This document shows positions 35,601-49,910 of a stretch of 64,000 nt of DNA, one piece after another (position 1 is the first letter of the stretch; the number at the start of each line of letters is the position of its first letter). Source of the DNA: Pisaster brevispinus (taxonomy: Eukaryota; Echinodermata; Asteroidea; Forcipulatida; Asteriidae); NCBI GenBank assembly GCA_023634235.1, contig JAMKCF010000008.1, positions 1,059,001 to 1,123,000 on the forward strand, in the 5' to 3' direction. Under the pieces are notes generated by a model. It searched no databases. It saw only the letters and a list, made by a program, of their open reading frames with translations, and was not told where the DNA came from. The position numbers were made by a program, and so were the translations under genes.

Positions 35601-38600
35601 TGCTCTTTGGTGTTAAGGAGGAGACTGTGTATTATGGAGACAGTTCTAACTATGAAGTAGATGCTCTTACTACAATGTATTCCCAAATGCATACAGTTTA
35701 AAGGGATTGTACACTGACTAAATGTTAGTCTTCCAATCCTCTTGTTATAAATGGACACTTTATGAATCAAAGTCTGAGAATACACCAACTAGTGTTTTTT
35801 GTTTTCATGTTATTATTGACGGTTGTTTATGTGGCATTTGAAGGCCACTTGGTTCCAATAAATCTTCTCCAGGATGGCAGCATTTAAGATTTATTTGTAT
35901 GAGGATGATTGAAATCAGTATAAACTTTAAACAAAGTCAGCTTGATGTTAAAGAAATACATTGTTCCTCTGCTATGTCTTTAACACATACAAAGGTTAAG
36001 GACAGTTTGGTATCAGTTTGAATAATTTCCAGAATTAAATCAACAATCAACAAGTAGCTGATCAAATTTACAGATTGGACGAACATTTGAGAACAGTGAA
36101 TCTAATAAAGAAGGTTTTGAGAAATTTACATTATAAAGGAAGATCGTGAAATGACAAAAAGACTAGCCTGTGCATCTTGTTTCCCTTCAGTCACTCCTCT
36201 TTAGCCTGGGGGTGTTGTAGATCAGGTATAAACTTCTGTCCTTGTCCCTTTGTGTGTTTATAATCTTCAATCAAGTTGATGTGTTTTATTATGAGTAATA
36301 TTTTACAGGAAATGCAGGTCCTGTGGAAGAGCCCTTTGTTTCCATCACTGGCAACCATTTTATTTTCAGTTGGATCTAACTAAAAGTTCACGGACATTTC
36401 ATTCAAACATATGTTCTGAAGATGGTTAAGAATGTCTTTTTGCAAATGGAGTCACAAATTCACAAATTGTTGGGATGTTTTAACTTCTGGCAAGAAAGAG
36501 GTTTTGTACACTAAGGATGCAACTTTGAAACTTGCAGCCCTGTAAGTTGTCCTCCTTCATACTCGGCTCAGCATGACCCTTCATGATTCAATCATGATTC
36601 ATCCCAGTATGGCGATTGTCTGATTGCGACCTGGTAGACTCTATGTGCCACTGCTAGATAAGCCACCCCCCCTCTCCAGCCACCAAAGGAGGAGTTGTCA
36701 CCATGAGCCATGCAACAAACACATCTAAACTAAAGTTCAGCATTCAGTGAAGTTTGGTACACGTCGGCCAAGCATTGTGCAAACAAGATATCTTTGTGTG
36801 CTACATCTATGCTTCACTTGGCCCTGAATGATCGGTGTCTAGTCTAGGAAGCTATAGAAAGAAGAGTTATGTTCACTGATTTAAATATAAATGGAAATTA
36901 AATTGTAGAAATAGAATTATTGTCTGGCCTTGTAGGATCTGATAGAGGACATTTGGTATCTTGTGATGTGAATAGTGTAAAGATTGTATACTCTGAGATT
37001 CATTGATCAATAAGGAGTTTTTAAAAGTTTTTATCAGAAAAAAACTCCCCGCCCCCAAAACAAACAAACAAACAAACACAATAATAAACAAACAAACTAA
37101 AACACAAGAAACAACTAATTATATTTCAAAGATAAAAGCAGGTGACTAAGGTGAGAAACAACTACCTTCTCTTTATCAAAGAGTAAAATGGTTTAGGGAT
37201 GAGATTGTGCCGTGTCTTGTCTACTGCTTACAAAAGGAGCTAAGAATTTTGTCATTGGTTGGGCAGTGAGTTGGGATAAACATAATGCATGTTGGAATAT
37301 TTGACTGCATCTTGTAGATTATGATGCCATGCATTATATTAATACATTCAATTAAACACAAATATTTCCTTCACCAATTTTCAGAGCTCTCCCCTTCTTT
37401 ATCGTGAGATGCTGTTTAAACACACAAAGGGGAGTGCCAACGTCCTGGCTTTTTTCTTTAGTTAATGATTTATGAAGATTAACCTTTTTGATAAGAGAAT
37501 TTTGCAATTGCAAATTGATGAGGTTGGATGTGTTGATATGGGTAATGGATTCTAAGATAAAGTACACTGCAGCAGAATGACCTTTTTAAAGTCTTCCACT
37601 TCAAAATCTAAGCTTAAAACAGCATTATTTAGATAACTTGATTCGCTTAAAGGTCTCCCTCACCTACCAGACCATAATAAAGAAAGACAACACATACATG
37701 TATATGCTAACATGTAACTTAAAGACTTCCTCAGTTTCCGAAACTAAATTTCTAATAAGACATTCAGTATCAGATGGTCTGTCAGTTTAACATTATGAAA
37801 CTTTTTTGTGGCATGAAAAACATCAAAACATTATCCTACAAAATTGTCCAATTGCCCAAACCCACTCCAAATTCTCCAACATCTCATGATGTTGTTTGGA
37901 TTTGTTTGCTGGTATTGTGCTCCCAAACCACTGCAGTCTTGGGAGTGTTGAGTTACAATCAAGTGGAACAATTTGGTGAATTTGGGATAGTTCCTGATCA
38001 GGATCTCATAGGGAGTATTGCAAGAGTTGAAAGAAAGTTATGATTTAAACAATGTTTTGTTGAAGGTAATACGGAAACCCAAACTCATACTCGGTTACAA
38101 CCAAACGGGATGTAATCTCTGCTGCAGTTCTATTGAGACGCTAACAACATAATATTATCCATGGACAAATTATCTATACAGTGCAGATCATGTTACTAGA
38201 TTCAGAAAGGGAGTCAGGATGTGAGGCTTCCCATGTGGAGTGCTCTCAAAAGGCTGTCACTTCCTTGATTCCCTCCATCCCTTGCCCTGGCGACCCCTTA
38301 AAATACTCCATGGTCTCTTCCCTTCTGCTCCCAGGACTTCTCATTGCAGCAGTTCGGGTACAAGGTTGTCCCAAATTCATCTGTGAATAATGCTCTCCAT
38401 ACCCCCACCAGAGCTGAACACATAAAGCATGAATAAATCAATTAACTAATTAACACACATTCACCCTGAACAACCTTATTTGTGACTTAATATAACAGAT
38501 GAAAGACAAATTGCCGATCTTGGTTAAGAAAGGATGACGTTAACCAGTAGAAATACCTCAAGAAGTTGAATAATTAAATAAGGACCTAAAAACTGTCTAG

Positions 38601-41600
38601 GAGACTTGGACATCCTTTATGATTGATGATACATAGCGTGGTAACGAACAGAACAGTTTTCCTCTTTACTCAAGCAATCAATCAGAATGACTGTCTGAAG
38701 ATAAAGTCATCACTCATTATGCATAATTTTAAGATAGATACTGGTAGGATTTTTCAGCTCATGCAGTTTTGACTTGCATCCATTGTAGATATCTCATTCC
38801 AATGTAAACCAGTGAATTTCTTGTGCACATTGCTGGTTGGATGTTTTTAGTAGGCAGTGTATACTGATCATACCAACAACAGTAGCAATACAAGTTAAGA
38901 TGAGACATTATCAGTCCTTACATGTAAATGGGTTACAGAGTTGCCATATGGACGATTTTTATCACAAATATTTATCTTTAAGGGGATGATGCATAATTGA
39001 TGACACTCTTACAACAAATATGAAATCATAATTACAGCCAAATAGAAAAAAGTACATGCACCAAATACTACCTTGAGGAATTACTCTTGTCTTTTAGAAA
39101 TGAGGGAAAAAATATGGGAAATTAAAAAAGAAAGCCATTTCAGACAAGTAAGTACTTATGCTGGTAACTGCAACACAGTCACCGAATTCAGTGACCATTA
39201 AATGATGCTCAAAATATAGAATGAATAAACTCTTCTGTCCAATTAGTGATGCTTTAAAAATGAGAGTACTTTTTATTGATGTCTACATGGCCATTTTAGT
39301 ATGTATGTTTTTTATCAATGTTTATACTGCAACTTGTTGATATCTTTATCAGATTCAACTACAAGGCAGAGATGCTAGTGTCAAGAGGTCACTCTAGTAG
39401 ACATGTATTCTAAAAACCCATGAAAGAAAAACATTTTGGAAATGGATACCCGATGTTATTGATTCATGACATCTTCCTCAAGTTCCTGATTCAAGTAGTT
39501 TCATCCAATGTGTTTGATGGCAACTTCAAGGCTTGTAGGTCCGATCACTCAAGTTTAACCTCCATTTCCACGTTACCTCAATTAATATGCATTTGTTGGG
39601 AAAATGAATTAGGTTGGTTTAATCATTCTTACCATCCATTTACAACTTAGAATCTTAACAAGTTCAACACTACATCTAAAAGAGTCAAGATGAACAAGGA
39701 TATGAGGCAGTTAAGTTTGTATTAAGTATTTTTCACAGTTGTTAGGCGGTGAATTTAGTACAATTTGATGCTTTTCTCTTCTTCATCCAATCTTGCATTG
39801 TAGATTAGTAAACTGTAAAAAGTCTGCAATCCTAAAGGCACTTGTCTCATTTTTAATTTAGACTTTGTGTTAATTCTTATTCAGATTGGAAGAAAAAAAT
39901 AACCGGGATATGATTGACTTCATCTGTTTTGCTCCATGCTCATTTTTTTTAGTCTCCTCCAAATGCAGTGTGAAAAAGTCAAGGCCAGGTCATTCCGGTA
40001 CCCGGGTGGTTGCCGGTGCAGTCTGATTCCCTCCTAACTAAATTGTTTGCACCGATATGACAACAGGGACCGCCAATGGATGGTCATCCTAGTATGTGAT
40101 TCATCAACAGCCTTGTGATGTTAATGTGTTGTGAATGGGGATAGTTGACATGAAGTTAATAGCAGTGTTTAATACAACCCAGGCTGTATGCTTATCCTAA
40201 GTTTTCATTGTAGTAATTGTTATGGCTGTACATGTTTTTTGATGGTCAGTAGTTTGCCTTTTGTTGTGACAGATTTATTGTATTAATCTGTTGGTTTTGT
40301 ACCTTGTAACTACATCATAAAACTATCAGGATCAAAGAAAGTTAAATTTACTAACAGTTAATTTTTTTCTGGAGGCTAATCCAAACTTTGGATATATCCT
40401 AACAATGTGTATTTGGGTATTATTTGATTTTGTCACAGACTGGATTATACAAACAATTTGTATTTAACTTGATGCGACAGTACGATAAAGTTTTCTCAAA
40501 CATCGATTGAAAGAGAGCTACTGTACCTTTTTATAATACATGTACGTGAGGGTTGTCGCTAAATACTAAAAAAATAATTTACTGAGCATGTCTTGAATGA
40601 CTTTAAAGTTCAGTGGGTTTTCTGTTTGATCTTTTCTCTTGACGTAGGTTGTTGTTTCTTTCAAACTCTTAATCTCCTCTCATGGTCCAACTCTATATGC
40701 TTCTGAGTACATAACCCACTTTAGATCAGGACCAGTAACTTAATCCCAAGCACATCTCAATGTCAGCATGTCTGAAGGTCTCCTGCTTTTATAGTCTCAA
40801 TACATAGCAACATCATACAGGTGATTATAAGCTAACAAAGAATCTCGAGGGGGCCCATCAGGGTCATCCTCTCCCCCGCTGCACTCCGCTCTGATGAGGT
40901 TTCCACTAAGAGGTCACCCAGCCATTCAATTCTATATACACTTCATGGTACTTGGATGTTGCCAACACCCCTACAGCTCAGAAAGTGGTATCTTCCAACA
41001 ACAAAGTTTGGCCTCAATGATTCATTTCATTTTTCCATACTGAGTTCATCTCTGTGTGCTGCTGGTGCTGCTGATACTGTTGCCTATCATTCACTCAGTC
41101 AGATGGGAAAAACCACAGACTCACGCACTTAGTGAGTTAAGCTCCATAGGTGCAGTGTATGGCTTCTAATTCTTGTTTTACTTTGAGAGACTTTTGGATC
41201 AATTTAAATGGGTTTTGGGGTGTTTTTTTGGAAGAGTCCACCTTGGGAGTGATGAAGGGGTGATTGAGAGTGTTTATCATTATAAGACAAAAAGACCTTG
41301 TGGCTGTTAACAGGATGATTACTTTAGTATGGTACACTTCCTGTGCTTGGTTTCATGAGTGTAGATGCAAGAATGAAAGAGAGTCTGAGTGTTAGTCTGC
41401 CACTGTAGTTTTATATTGATGCTTTGGATGCCGTGATGCTCAACTTCCTGGAGAGGCCAAACCAGAGAACTAACAACTTCCTTGTTTTTGTCCAAGAATT
41501 ATCAAAAGGTAACCTTTTTTTCTGGTGCAGTTTCAACATGGTGAAATGTGATATGAAGAGAAGATGTGATTAACTGATGTTGCCTTGAATGAAATTATTT

Positions 41601-44600
41601 AACTCAAGTTTTTTCAACTACATTTTTTTGATGGGTGGTTGGGGGTATGAAGTAGTATTTTTTAATAATCTATAGATGATGGTTCTTTAACTGAGGAAGG
41701 ACAACAATAACAGATGGATATTTTTAAATGTTCCAAGTTTTTAAACATTGCTTCCCAATAATGTTTCTATGTAAACTATAACTTGAATAACTGTGGAGAG
41801 GTCGTTTTTCGTATTTTATTTACATGTACTACTTAACTTTTGTAGAAATATCTGGTGTAAATTCAACATAAATCAATTTTCTCCTGAAGCATTTTCTTTC
41901 CCTTTTGATGCATTTTCTGTACAGCCATGCTAGGATTATTTCTGCAGGTAGTATCAGTGTCTATTAGTATGAATTACTTTCATTTCTTGTATCGTTGTAT
42001 CTGTGAATATTGTGGTATTGTAAATTCTACCCTTGGCCAAACATCAGAGAGTCATAGCTGTTGTCCAGTGCCTAGCTTTGTTACCTCTTCAAAATGTTTT
42101 TTAATTTGGTCTGATTTTCTCATGGAGGTGACCTTTATGGAAAGTGGCCACGCCTCTACAAGACCAAATTGACATGCCTGCACCCTTACCTTTTACCATC
42201 AATTGTTTTACCATTTCTAAACTTGTCAAGCATCCTTGGCTTTAAGTGTTGTCTTTCACATCTTAATAGCCAGTGATACACAATTTCTTTTTCTCAGTGA
42301 TTAATTCTTTGTAACAGTTGGTTGTGAGAAAGAATTGAGAGTTAAGTTTTTATACTCAAACAGTTTTCAGTCAAATTCAAATTGTTAAGCTAAAAATGTT
42401 TTCTATTTGACCATACAAGCCGATAATTTTGTTTGAAATGAATTTACCAAATACTTACATTTGGAGAGATTTTGATGGTTCGCTTTATGAGCAGTAAGCC
42501 TGTTTCTTTGGCCTGATAAAGATGGGTAAAAAAGAAAGCTGAATATTGACTGAGTATGCTTTTGTTCAGTGTTTTCATTTGTAAACATTTGATATTTTAA
42601 TGTTTGTTACAGTGTACTTTGATGTTAATTCTTGTAGTTTGAATATATGTGCAAATTGTATTTTTGTGACATTCTTGAGTTGTTCAATGGTTAAACATAC
42701 TCTTTTGTTCAGTTCTGTACATACTGTGTAAATATGAGCACTTTCATTTTCAATAAGCTCCATGTGGAAGTTCCCTATGAAAATGAATGTGGCAGTTAAT
42801 GGAAAAGGAAAGGAAGACTCAAATTTTCACTTTTTCATCTGAAACATAAACCATATTTATGCAAATGACTTTATTTATTGATCTGTGTCAGTCAGTAAAT
42901 TGTTTGCGTTTTGCATCTCATTATCTATGCAGATTTTTCTGGAGACGAAGAGGAAAGGGAAGTCCAATCCTCGACTGATGGACAAATTGCTGACATCCAG
43001 GAAGTGGACATGGACCTTAAGGACAGACAAAGCAGTATGAGAGAAACTAGGGGTAGCCAATCAGGTGTTAAGAAGGATCAAAAGATCAAGAAGACCAACC
43101 AGCGTGTAGCTCAAGTCAGATCAGAGAGGCCGGGTCTCAGACGAACCCAACGCAAAAACGCAGCTCAGCGTTATAAACTGGGAAAGATAGCTGCGGCTGA
43201 GGAAAGCAGAATGATTGGTGCCGAGTTGAGAAGTGAAAGACGGCGTTCGACTGAAGGAGTAGCAAAGGTGAAAGCACCGAGTGTTAAGAAGAGCAAGGGG
43301 GTGTCTAAGAGTTTAAATAATTCTCCAGTGAATGGATTGACAGATGATGTTAGTTATAATGAAACTGATGTAGACAAGGATGAATTGGATAGTCAGCAGG
43401 TGGATGACCTGAGGGAGGAAAGCACCTTGCAGGCTTTAGACAAACCTGACCTGCCTTCCAGTAATCAGCAAGTACCTGCTGATAGCCCTGGGTCCTCTGA
43501 ACACAAGAGACCGCCGCCGATGTCATCGTTGCCCGCTGAGTCAGATGTACAACCCTTGAATCTGGCTGCCAGCATTGATTGCCGAGATCAACTTGAGACA
43601 GGTGATATAGCATTGCCGCCACCGCCGTTGGAGGAGGATGACAGTGACTCGAGCAATGACCAAGCAGCATCGTTCAGCGATTCAGCACATCATGATGCTG
43701 GCCTGGATCAACATGGAGGGGAGGTGAGTGGCGACTGGGGATGTACCCCTGCCACATCAGAGGAAGTGAAGACTGAGTCAGTGCAGAGTGACAGCCCAAG
43801 TGGGGAGAAGAGGGAGACTGAGACTGGCACCAAAGGAGGGACAGAATCCAGCAAGAGGCCGGTCGGATCAACCTCTGACACATCCTTAATGGCAGATCCA
43901 AATTGGGTAAAGGTGAGGGATGATGATAGTCTGTCTGTAGATGTGTATCAGACTGAGGATCCAGTGAGGATATGAGGCATTATTCAGTTACAAATGTCTG
44001 CTGTATAATCAGGGAGATTGTGGGAAAAAGAGAGAGGGAATTAAATAGGAGTTACCAAAACAAAATTACCTTGCAAAAGAATTGGCTTGAAATGTCATTT
44101 ACCATCCTCCCACCTCTTCTCATAATAACTTGACAGACATCGGAGCAAAATTGCATGCCTTAAAGTATTCTGAAACGGCTACACAGCTGTATTACACACA
44201 GGTATCAGCTGTGCACATCGCAGACACACAATCTGGCCTCCAAGTTCTAAACGATACATACATGAGATAGATGATTCAGACTCGGACTCAAACAGTGATC
44301 ATGTGCGATGACACAAACTTGAAACCATATCCTTTTTTATGTGTAAAACTAAATGTAAAACAAATAAAGTTATCAAGAGGCTCATTTTCTCACTCAAATA
44401 CGTTTTTATGTAGCGCGAGTTCAGCTTTGAAGATTTGTTTTTGGGACCTTTGACTCAGAGTCTCAATCAGATACTGAACGAGTGGAAGCTATAGATTTTC
44501 TAAACTAAAAATAAAAAAGTGGAGTGAAGTGAAAGTAAATTTCAAGAGCATCCTTCTCAAGTGATGTGGAAATAGGCTAAATGGAAATTAGTCAATTTAT

Positions 44601-47600
44601 ATATATTTGTTTTTTTATAAACCACGATAGTGCTCTCAACATTACAAATGATGCACCGATACCAATCATATTGAACATTTTAACAGAACTATTAACTTTA
44701 CAATATTTTTTTCATTTTTTAATTGTGCTGAATTTAAACCAACAAAATTCAGGAATGTAAATTACATAACTTTTCAGTGAAATACAATCATCAAAAGTTT
44801 AAGCACTTCTTGCAAACTAATATAATTTCTTGGAGTTATTATAACTTATTTAAGTTAAATGTTTACAAACTTATTGAATATGGGCAGGAAATTTCTTTTC
44901 GGAAGTTGGAGACTGGGAAAGTGGGTCTCAATTGTTCTTGTAAAGGAAAGTGTTACTAAGCAATAGTAACACAAGAGTATTTACTTGCTTTGTGGGCCCA
45001 ATATCATCATGGGGACTTTTTGCTTCTGAAACCCCCCCCCCAACTTAGAGGCGTTTTACAATTTGACATTTTTATTTATGAACTGTGTTTTATTTATTTA
45101 TTTTCTGCAGGGTATTTACAAACGTCGACGTCCGATGGAAGAGGGCAACACCTGTCTCACCTGTCCAGTGTGCTCCGAAGAATTTCAGGAGAAACATCAC
45201 TTGACTTTACACTTTAGAGAACACAACACCTCCACAGTGGATGGCATGATGCATTCTTGTAAGCTGTGTGGCAAGAAACTCAGCTCCACTAGCTCTCTGG
45301 ATCGTCATATGCTGATCCATTCTGGGGAGAGACCTCACAGGTGCCCTATCTGCCCCATGGCATTTACAACTAATGGGAACATGAGGCGTCACATCAGAAC
45401 CCATGAGAAGGGAGCTGCAGCAACCGCTGAAGGAGAGTATGTCACCGAGACAGCCTACAGTAAGCCTCGTAAACGAATCCCATCCAAACGTCTCCTTGAC
45501 TCTGATGACCTGGACAAAGAATCGTCTTCTCCACAAAAGCGGGTTGCCCTTGAAGATGGAGATAGTCCTCTCAAATTCAGAGCCAAGGAAGAAGAATTGA
45601 CTTGCCCAATCTGTAGTAAAGCCTTCTTGTGTCACTACGGGCTCCAAACCCACATGGAGCTTCACCCCAATGTCATAATTAAGTGCGATCTGTGTGAGGC
45701 CACTTTCAAGAACCACCGTGGCCTGCGTATGCACACCCTGATGACTCACAAGAAACCCAGCCCTACCAAGGCCTCTCCTGCCTCAGATGTACCTCTAGGC
45801 TTTCAAGATCTTGGTAGTGTTGCAGACATCTCATGTGACAAGTTCCCTCTGATAGCTCAAGTATGGTGTGAGCGAAATGTACGCCGTTGTAATAGCATCG
45901 CACACCAGTTCATATGTCAGGTGTGCACTAAGGCTTTCCCATGCTCAAGCGCCCTCGACCTTCATAAAAAGAAGAACCATGCTGCTAAGGGTATGACTGT
46001 GACAAGCCAAGTGGAAGATGTTGGCCCTAAGAATGGTAAAGAAAATTTCCTGATCCAAAATGCCAAGTCTGCTGCTGATAAAGTTAACACCTTTTACAAC
46101 AAACTTCCAAATACAGTCCCATCTCAGGAACAGTTCTTGGCCACCCTTAACCTCAAACCCAACCCATCTCCCATTGCGAAAAATGCATCAAACAAAAATG
46201 TGGCATTGGTGCAGCAAGCAACGCCAACAAAAAGCAAAGTTCTCTTCTCTGATCAAAGACAGGCCTCTGATGATGAAGTCCAAGCAGATAGGGATTTCGC
46301 TGATGTAGGAAAGATTTTGACGCTGACGACATCGGCATCCAGTAACCCCCTCTTGATGTTGAAGCATCTAAGTCGAAGTGTGAAGCAATCTCCAGTGAAA
46401 GCATCAGCACTGTCATCTACCTCAACCTCCTTGGCATCAAAGCCTAAATCTAAAGTAACCTTTGCAAGTAAACCCCCACCGGCTCATTCTCATTTGCCAG
46501 ACCAATACAAAACCCAAATCAGACAAGCTGATCATGAACCCCGTTCAGGAGATCCAGCTACAGAGATGCACTTTCCCATGGAAGTTGCTAGGGATGAGAC
46601 CAAGGTGGAGCAGGCAGCAACAAGTACACAGGAGAAATCATCTCAAGATGTTGGAATAGAATCTGAACCAAATGAGGTGGAGAAAACTGAAGAAGCAGCG
46701 GTAGAGTCCAAGAGTGAGAAGAAGACCAGTAAATATGTCTGCAAACACTGTCAGGAAAACTTCCCCCAGTACAGCGCTCTGAAGATTCATCTTCGCAGCC
46801 ACTTGGGGCTGACACCTTTCAAGTGTCTTTTGTGTGACTACTCCAGTGCTGATAAGAGTACCTTAGTAAGGCATATGAGAACCCATAGTGGAGAGCGCCC
46901 TTATTCTTGCAAGTTGTGTGATTTTCCTTTCACAACAAAGGCTAACTGTGAGCGACACATCAAGAAGCGACACGGAAAGGAGACAAAGTTAGACATTGAG
47001 TTAAACATTACTCACAACACATCAGGTGGACCCCCGGGGGAGTCATCCCCTAATAAGTTCCGGGCACCAGACACTCTCTGCAAGCTGTGCAACCGGGAGT
47101 TCAGATTTTTCAGAGATTTACAAAATCATTTGAAGGTTCATCAAAGAACACCAAGTAAGTTCTTTTGTCTCAAATGCCAGACAGGCTTAAGTTCCAAGAA
47201 CAACTGTGCCCGCCACATCACCAAATGCCACCCTGAGATTGATAAGGATGATCTTGATAACTTCATGATGGTAAAGCAGGTAGAGACCAAGGACATCTCT
47301 CAAACCATGGCCAACTCATTTGCCAGTAACGGAGAACAATTATCACCTATTGACTTTAGCAGGAAATCTCCTCTTGCAGCATCTGATAGTGACTTGAGTG
47401 ACCAATCATGGCTGAGTGCCTACACCTTGCCCAACATGACTGATCTGGATGCACCCATTGACCTAAGTCTACCCAAAGAGAAAAACTCCTCCTTTCTTCC
47501 TCCAGTTGACAGCAGTCTTGGTCGATTGCGATTTAAGAGGGTGTATCATAAGTTCTACAGCAAGGTAATTGATGCCTTAGTATGTCCTCACTGCAGTCGA

Positions 47601-49910
47601 TCATTCAAGCGTGGTTCTGTATTTAAAGAACACATCAGATCCCACATCACAGAGCGCCCTCATCGCTGCTACTACTGTAAAGCTGCATTCACCATGAAGG
47701 ATAGCCTGGATAAACACATCGAACGCAGACACGGTGATGAGTCTAAAAGTGAGTCACCTGCTCAATCCTTCATCCCCAAAGTAGCCACCCCAATGCAGTT
47801 TAAGCTGATGTCTCGCTCGAGTCAAGGTCTTAGAGTTCGGATCACCCAAGAATCAGCTGAGGCTACTGATATGTCTGTAGAGCATGCACCTGAGAACCAA
47901 ACTTCAACTCTCCAGTCCCCAGGTAGTAGCTTTGGTTCAGATGCCAGTGGGGAGCTGGCAAGTGTTTCCAAAATTCTAGCAGCAAGCAGCAACAACTTCC
48001 AAGTCTGTTTCCCACCTACAGGGGCCCAGGTAAAGCCAGAAGGAGAAAAAGATGGTGCAAAAGGAAGTGGAGGCAATGAACATCAAGACAAAGATGATAA
48101 CGAGTTTGCAGTTCCAGAAAATCCCACCAATAATGCTGAAGATCAGACAGAGTGGGACACACCAGTACAATCCGATATTGAGTTATCTGAGGAGTATGAT
48201 TTAGTCATTGATGAATCCATTGCCTCTTCATCAGAATCTACAAGTGGGCTTGAGACACAAAAACCCAAAGAGCGGGTCACTGAACGAGACAGATCAAACC
48301 TACCCACGAAGGAGATGTGTCCCTATTGCAACCGCAAATTTCCCTGGATTAGTTCACTGCGCCGTCATATCCTGACGCACACTGGCCTCAAACCATTCCA
48401 GTGCCCTCAGTGTAACAGTAGTTTCTCAACTAAGTCTAATTGTGAGAGACACATTGTACGTAGACACTGTCTCAATGTCAGCCCTGGCTCTAAAGCTCCA
48501 GAACTCCCATTCACTTGCCTAGAGGGATGCTCTGACTGTGCTTACTCCACAAAACTAAAGCTAATCAAACACTATGAGGTCCAGCATGTTGGAGTGCCCT
48601 TTCCTGAGTGCTACAAGAATGAAGTAAAGAAACTACCGGCTTCTGTCATCAGAAATGCACTGGCAAGACGAGCTTCTAAACTTGGAGCATCTCGTCCCTT
48701 TGGGAACTCAGAGTTTCGCAGCAGAGTGGGTATGTCGGGTGTGACTCTGAAGCTGACTAGACATAAGCCTCTATTAAAGAGGAGACATACATCCCATGAT
48801 GAGAAACCCCTTGCCCTTGTTAAGAAGATGATGACTTCATCTGGTGAAGAAGGAAAATCCCTTGATGTCTTTTCCAGAAAGAAACATCTGTTTTCTCATA
48901 AGGGTAAACCTTTCCCGATTGTTTTCAAAAAGAAGAAGAGGAGGTCTCTGCCAACGATGGTCAGTATCAATGGCAGCAGATTTGGTACATCAAGAGGAGA
49001 TGGTCAAGTTCACAGCCAACCAGTGATGGATCTCTCAGTGAGCAGTGCAGACATTAATCTCATCACAGAAAGTCTAGGATACGTCACTGGTGAGGGGAGT
49101 GAGCAACCATCGCGCAGCAAGGGCAAATCCAAGCGTAAGAATGCCCGTCACTCCTGTAGCCACTGTTGCAAACGATTCAAAAGTGCTACCACGCTGAAAC
49201 GACATTACCGTGTCCATACTCTGGAGCACCCATTCCGCTGTACAGAGTGCTCTGCTAGCTTCACTACAAAGTTTAATTGTCAGCGCCACATGCTGAAACT
49301 TCATGGCAAGAGTAAAGAGGAAACTCTGAGACTCATAGCAAAACAGAAGTCAGCGATTTCATCTCAGACTGATAGTGACGGGAATCAAACCTCTCAAGAA
49401 CTTGCCCAGTCTGGTGACAAACAAAATGGTTTCATCTTAGATCCAGAGGTCCCTGGGGGAAATGTCAAAGTAACCGACGTAGGAGGAAGCTCTATTGGAG
49501 AAACAGATGAAGATGAGAATGAAGATAATAAGGAGGAGCAAGATGATGTAGATGAGGAGGAGGAAGACGATGAAATTGACTCAGAAACTGATGACTTTGG
49601 TGAAGATCAAGGGATGGAGGTTGGTGAAACAGCCTCAGACCTGGAGGAAACCAATGTGGAAGGGAGTAACTTTGATGGAACCTGGGATGTTGATTCAGAT
49701 GTGGGGCCGTCCAACAATCGCTTCATTTCAAATGAAAATCAGGACACATCTATTAAGATGCCTAGAGGCCGTGGGAGAGATGTCTTTGTATCAGGAACAG
49801 CAGATAATTCAGATATTATCCAGAATCTCCTTGGTATACAGGATTCCTCGGTTATTGATCAGATGTTGGACTCTGCAGACTCTGCTGCCAAGCTGCTCGG
49901 TGTTGAATGA
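32666..49910 (+). CDS. RREB1: Ras-responsive element-binding protein 1-type zinc-finger factor
   Basis: A nuclear C2H2 transcription factor (family: RREB1, Drosophila Hindsight). Coding exons are 32666-32705, 42933-43912 and 45111-49910, phase-consistent, giving 1939 aa (human about 1690-1740). Exon 1 gives MSRRKQAVPARRT, matching the NuRD/RBBP4-recruiting N-terminus of FOG, SALL, BCL11 and ZNF521. Exon 2 (residues 14-340) is low-complexity, basic then acidic, with no fingers. Exon 3 holds about 18 C2H2 fingers in clusters near residues 358-439, 504-551, 609-629, 883-958, 997-1047, 1165-1214, 1410-1461 and 1687-1740. A PIDLSLP motif near 1122 fits CtBP binding. An acidic run precedes a conserved-looking C-terminus with NLLGIQD and KLLGVE. 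The finger pairs SSLDRHMLIHSGERPHRCPI and TTNGNMRRHIRTHEK are typical RREB1. Exon 2 could instead end at 43906, with donor TGG|GTAAAG, dropping two residues. Linking exon 1 to exon 2 across 10.2 kb is inferred from phase and strong splice sites only. Confidence 0.88.
32706..42932 (+). other. RREB1 intron 1 (10.2 kb)
   Basis: I see no exon that fits the required phase (1 to 1) with good sites. The intron contains a G run at 33791, (ATG)n-like sequence at 33810-33850, and otherwise AT-rich unique-looking DNA. A 23-bp splice-flanked segment at 41925-41948 was considered and rejected. Regulatory elements are likely in an intron of this size, but none is identifiable by eye. Confidence 0.5.
43913..45110 (+). 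other. RREB1 intron 2
   Basis: The intron begins with GTGAGG at 43913 and ends at TTTTCTGCAG before 45111. The first 63 bp remain in frame to a TGA at 43975, so intron retention would yield a finger-less protein ending ...DPVRI. A 9-10 C run lies at 45034. Nothing else is supported. Confidence 0.7.

Noticed and set aside
41925..41948. 23-bp microexon inside RREB1 intron 1
   Set aside because: CTGTACAG and CAG|GTAGTA flank it, but inserting it between exon 1 (phase 1) and exon 2 would break the frame.
43913..43975. RREB1 exon 2 as the end of a separate short gene
   Set aside because: The frame does reach a stop, but a strong AAG|GTGAGG donor and the phase-matched exon at 45111 make continuation into the zinc-finger exon far more likely.
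45207..45749. 180-codon minus-strand frame under RREB1 exon 3
   Set aside because: It is antisense to conserved zinc-finger coding sequence; its length follows from the codon pattern on the other strand.
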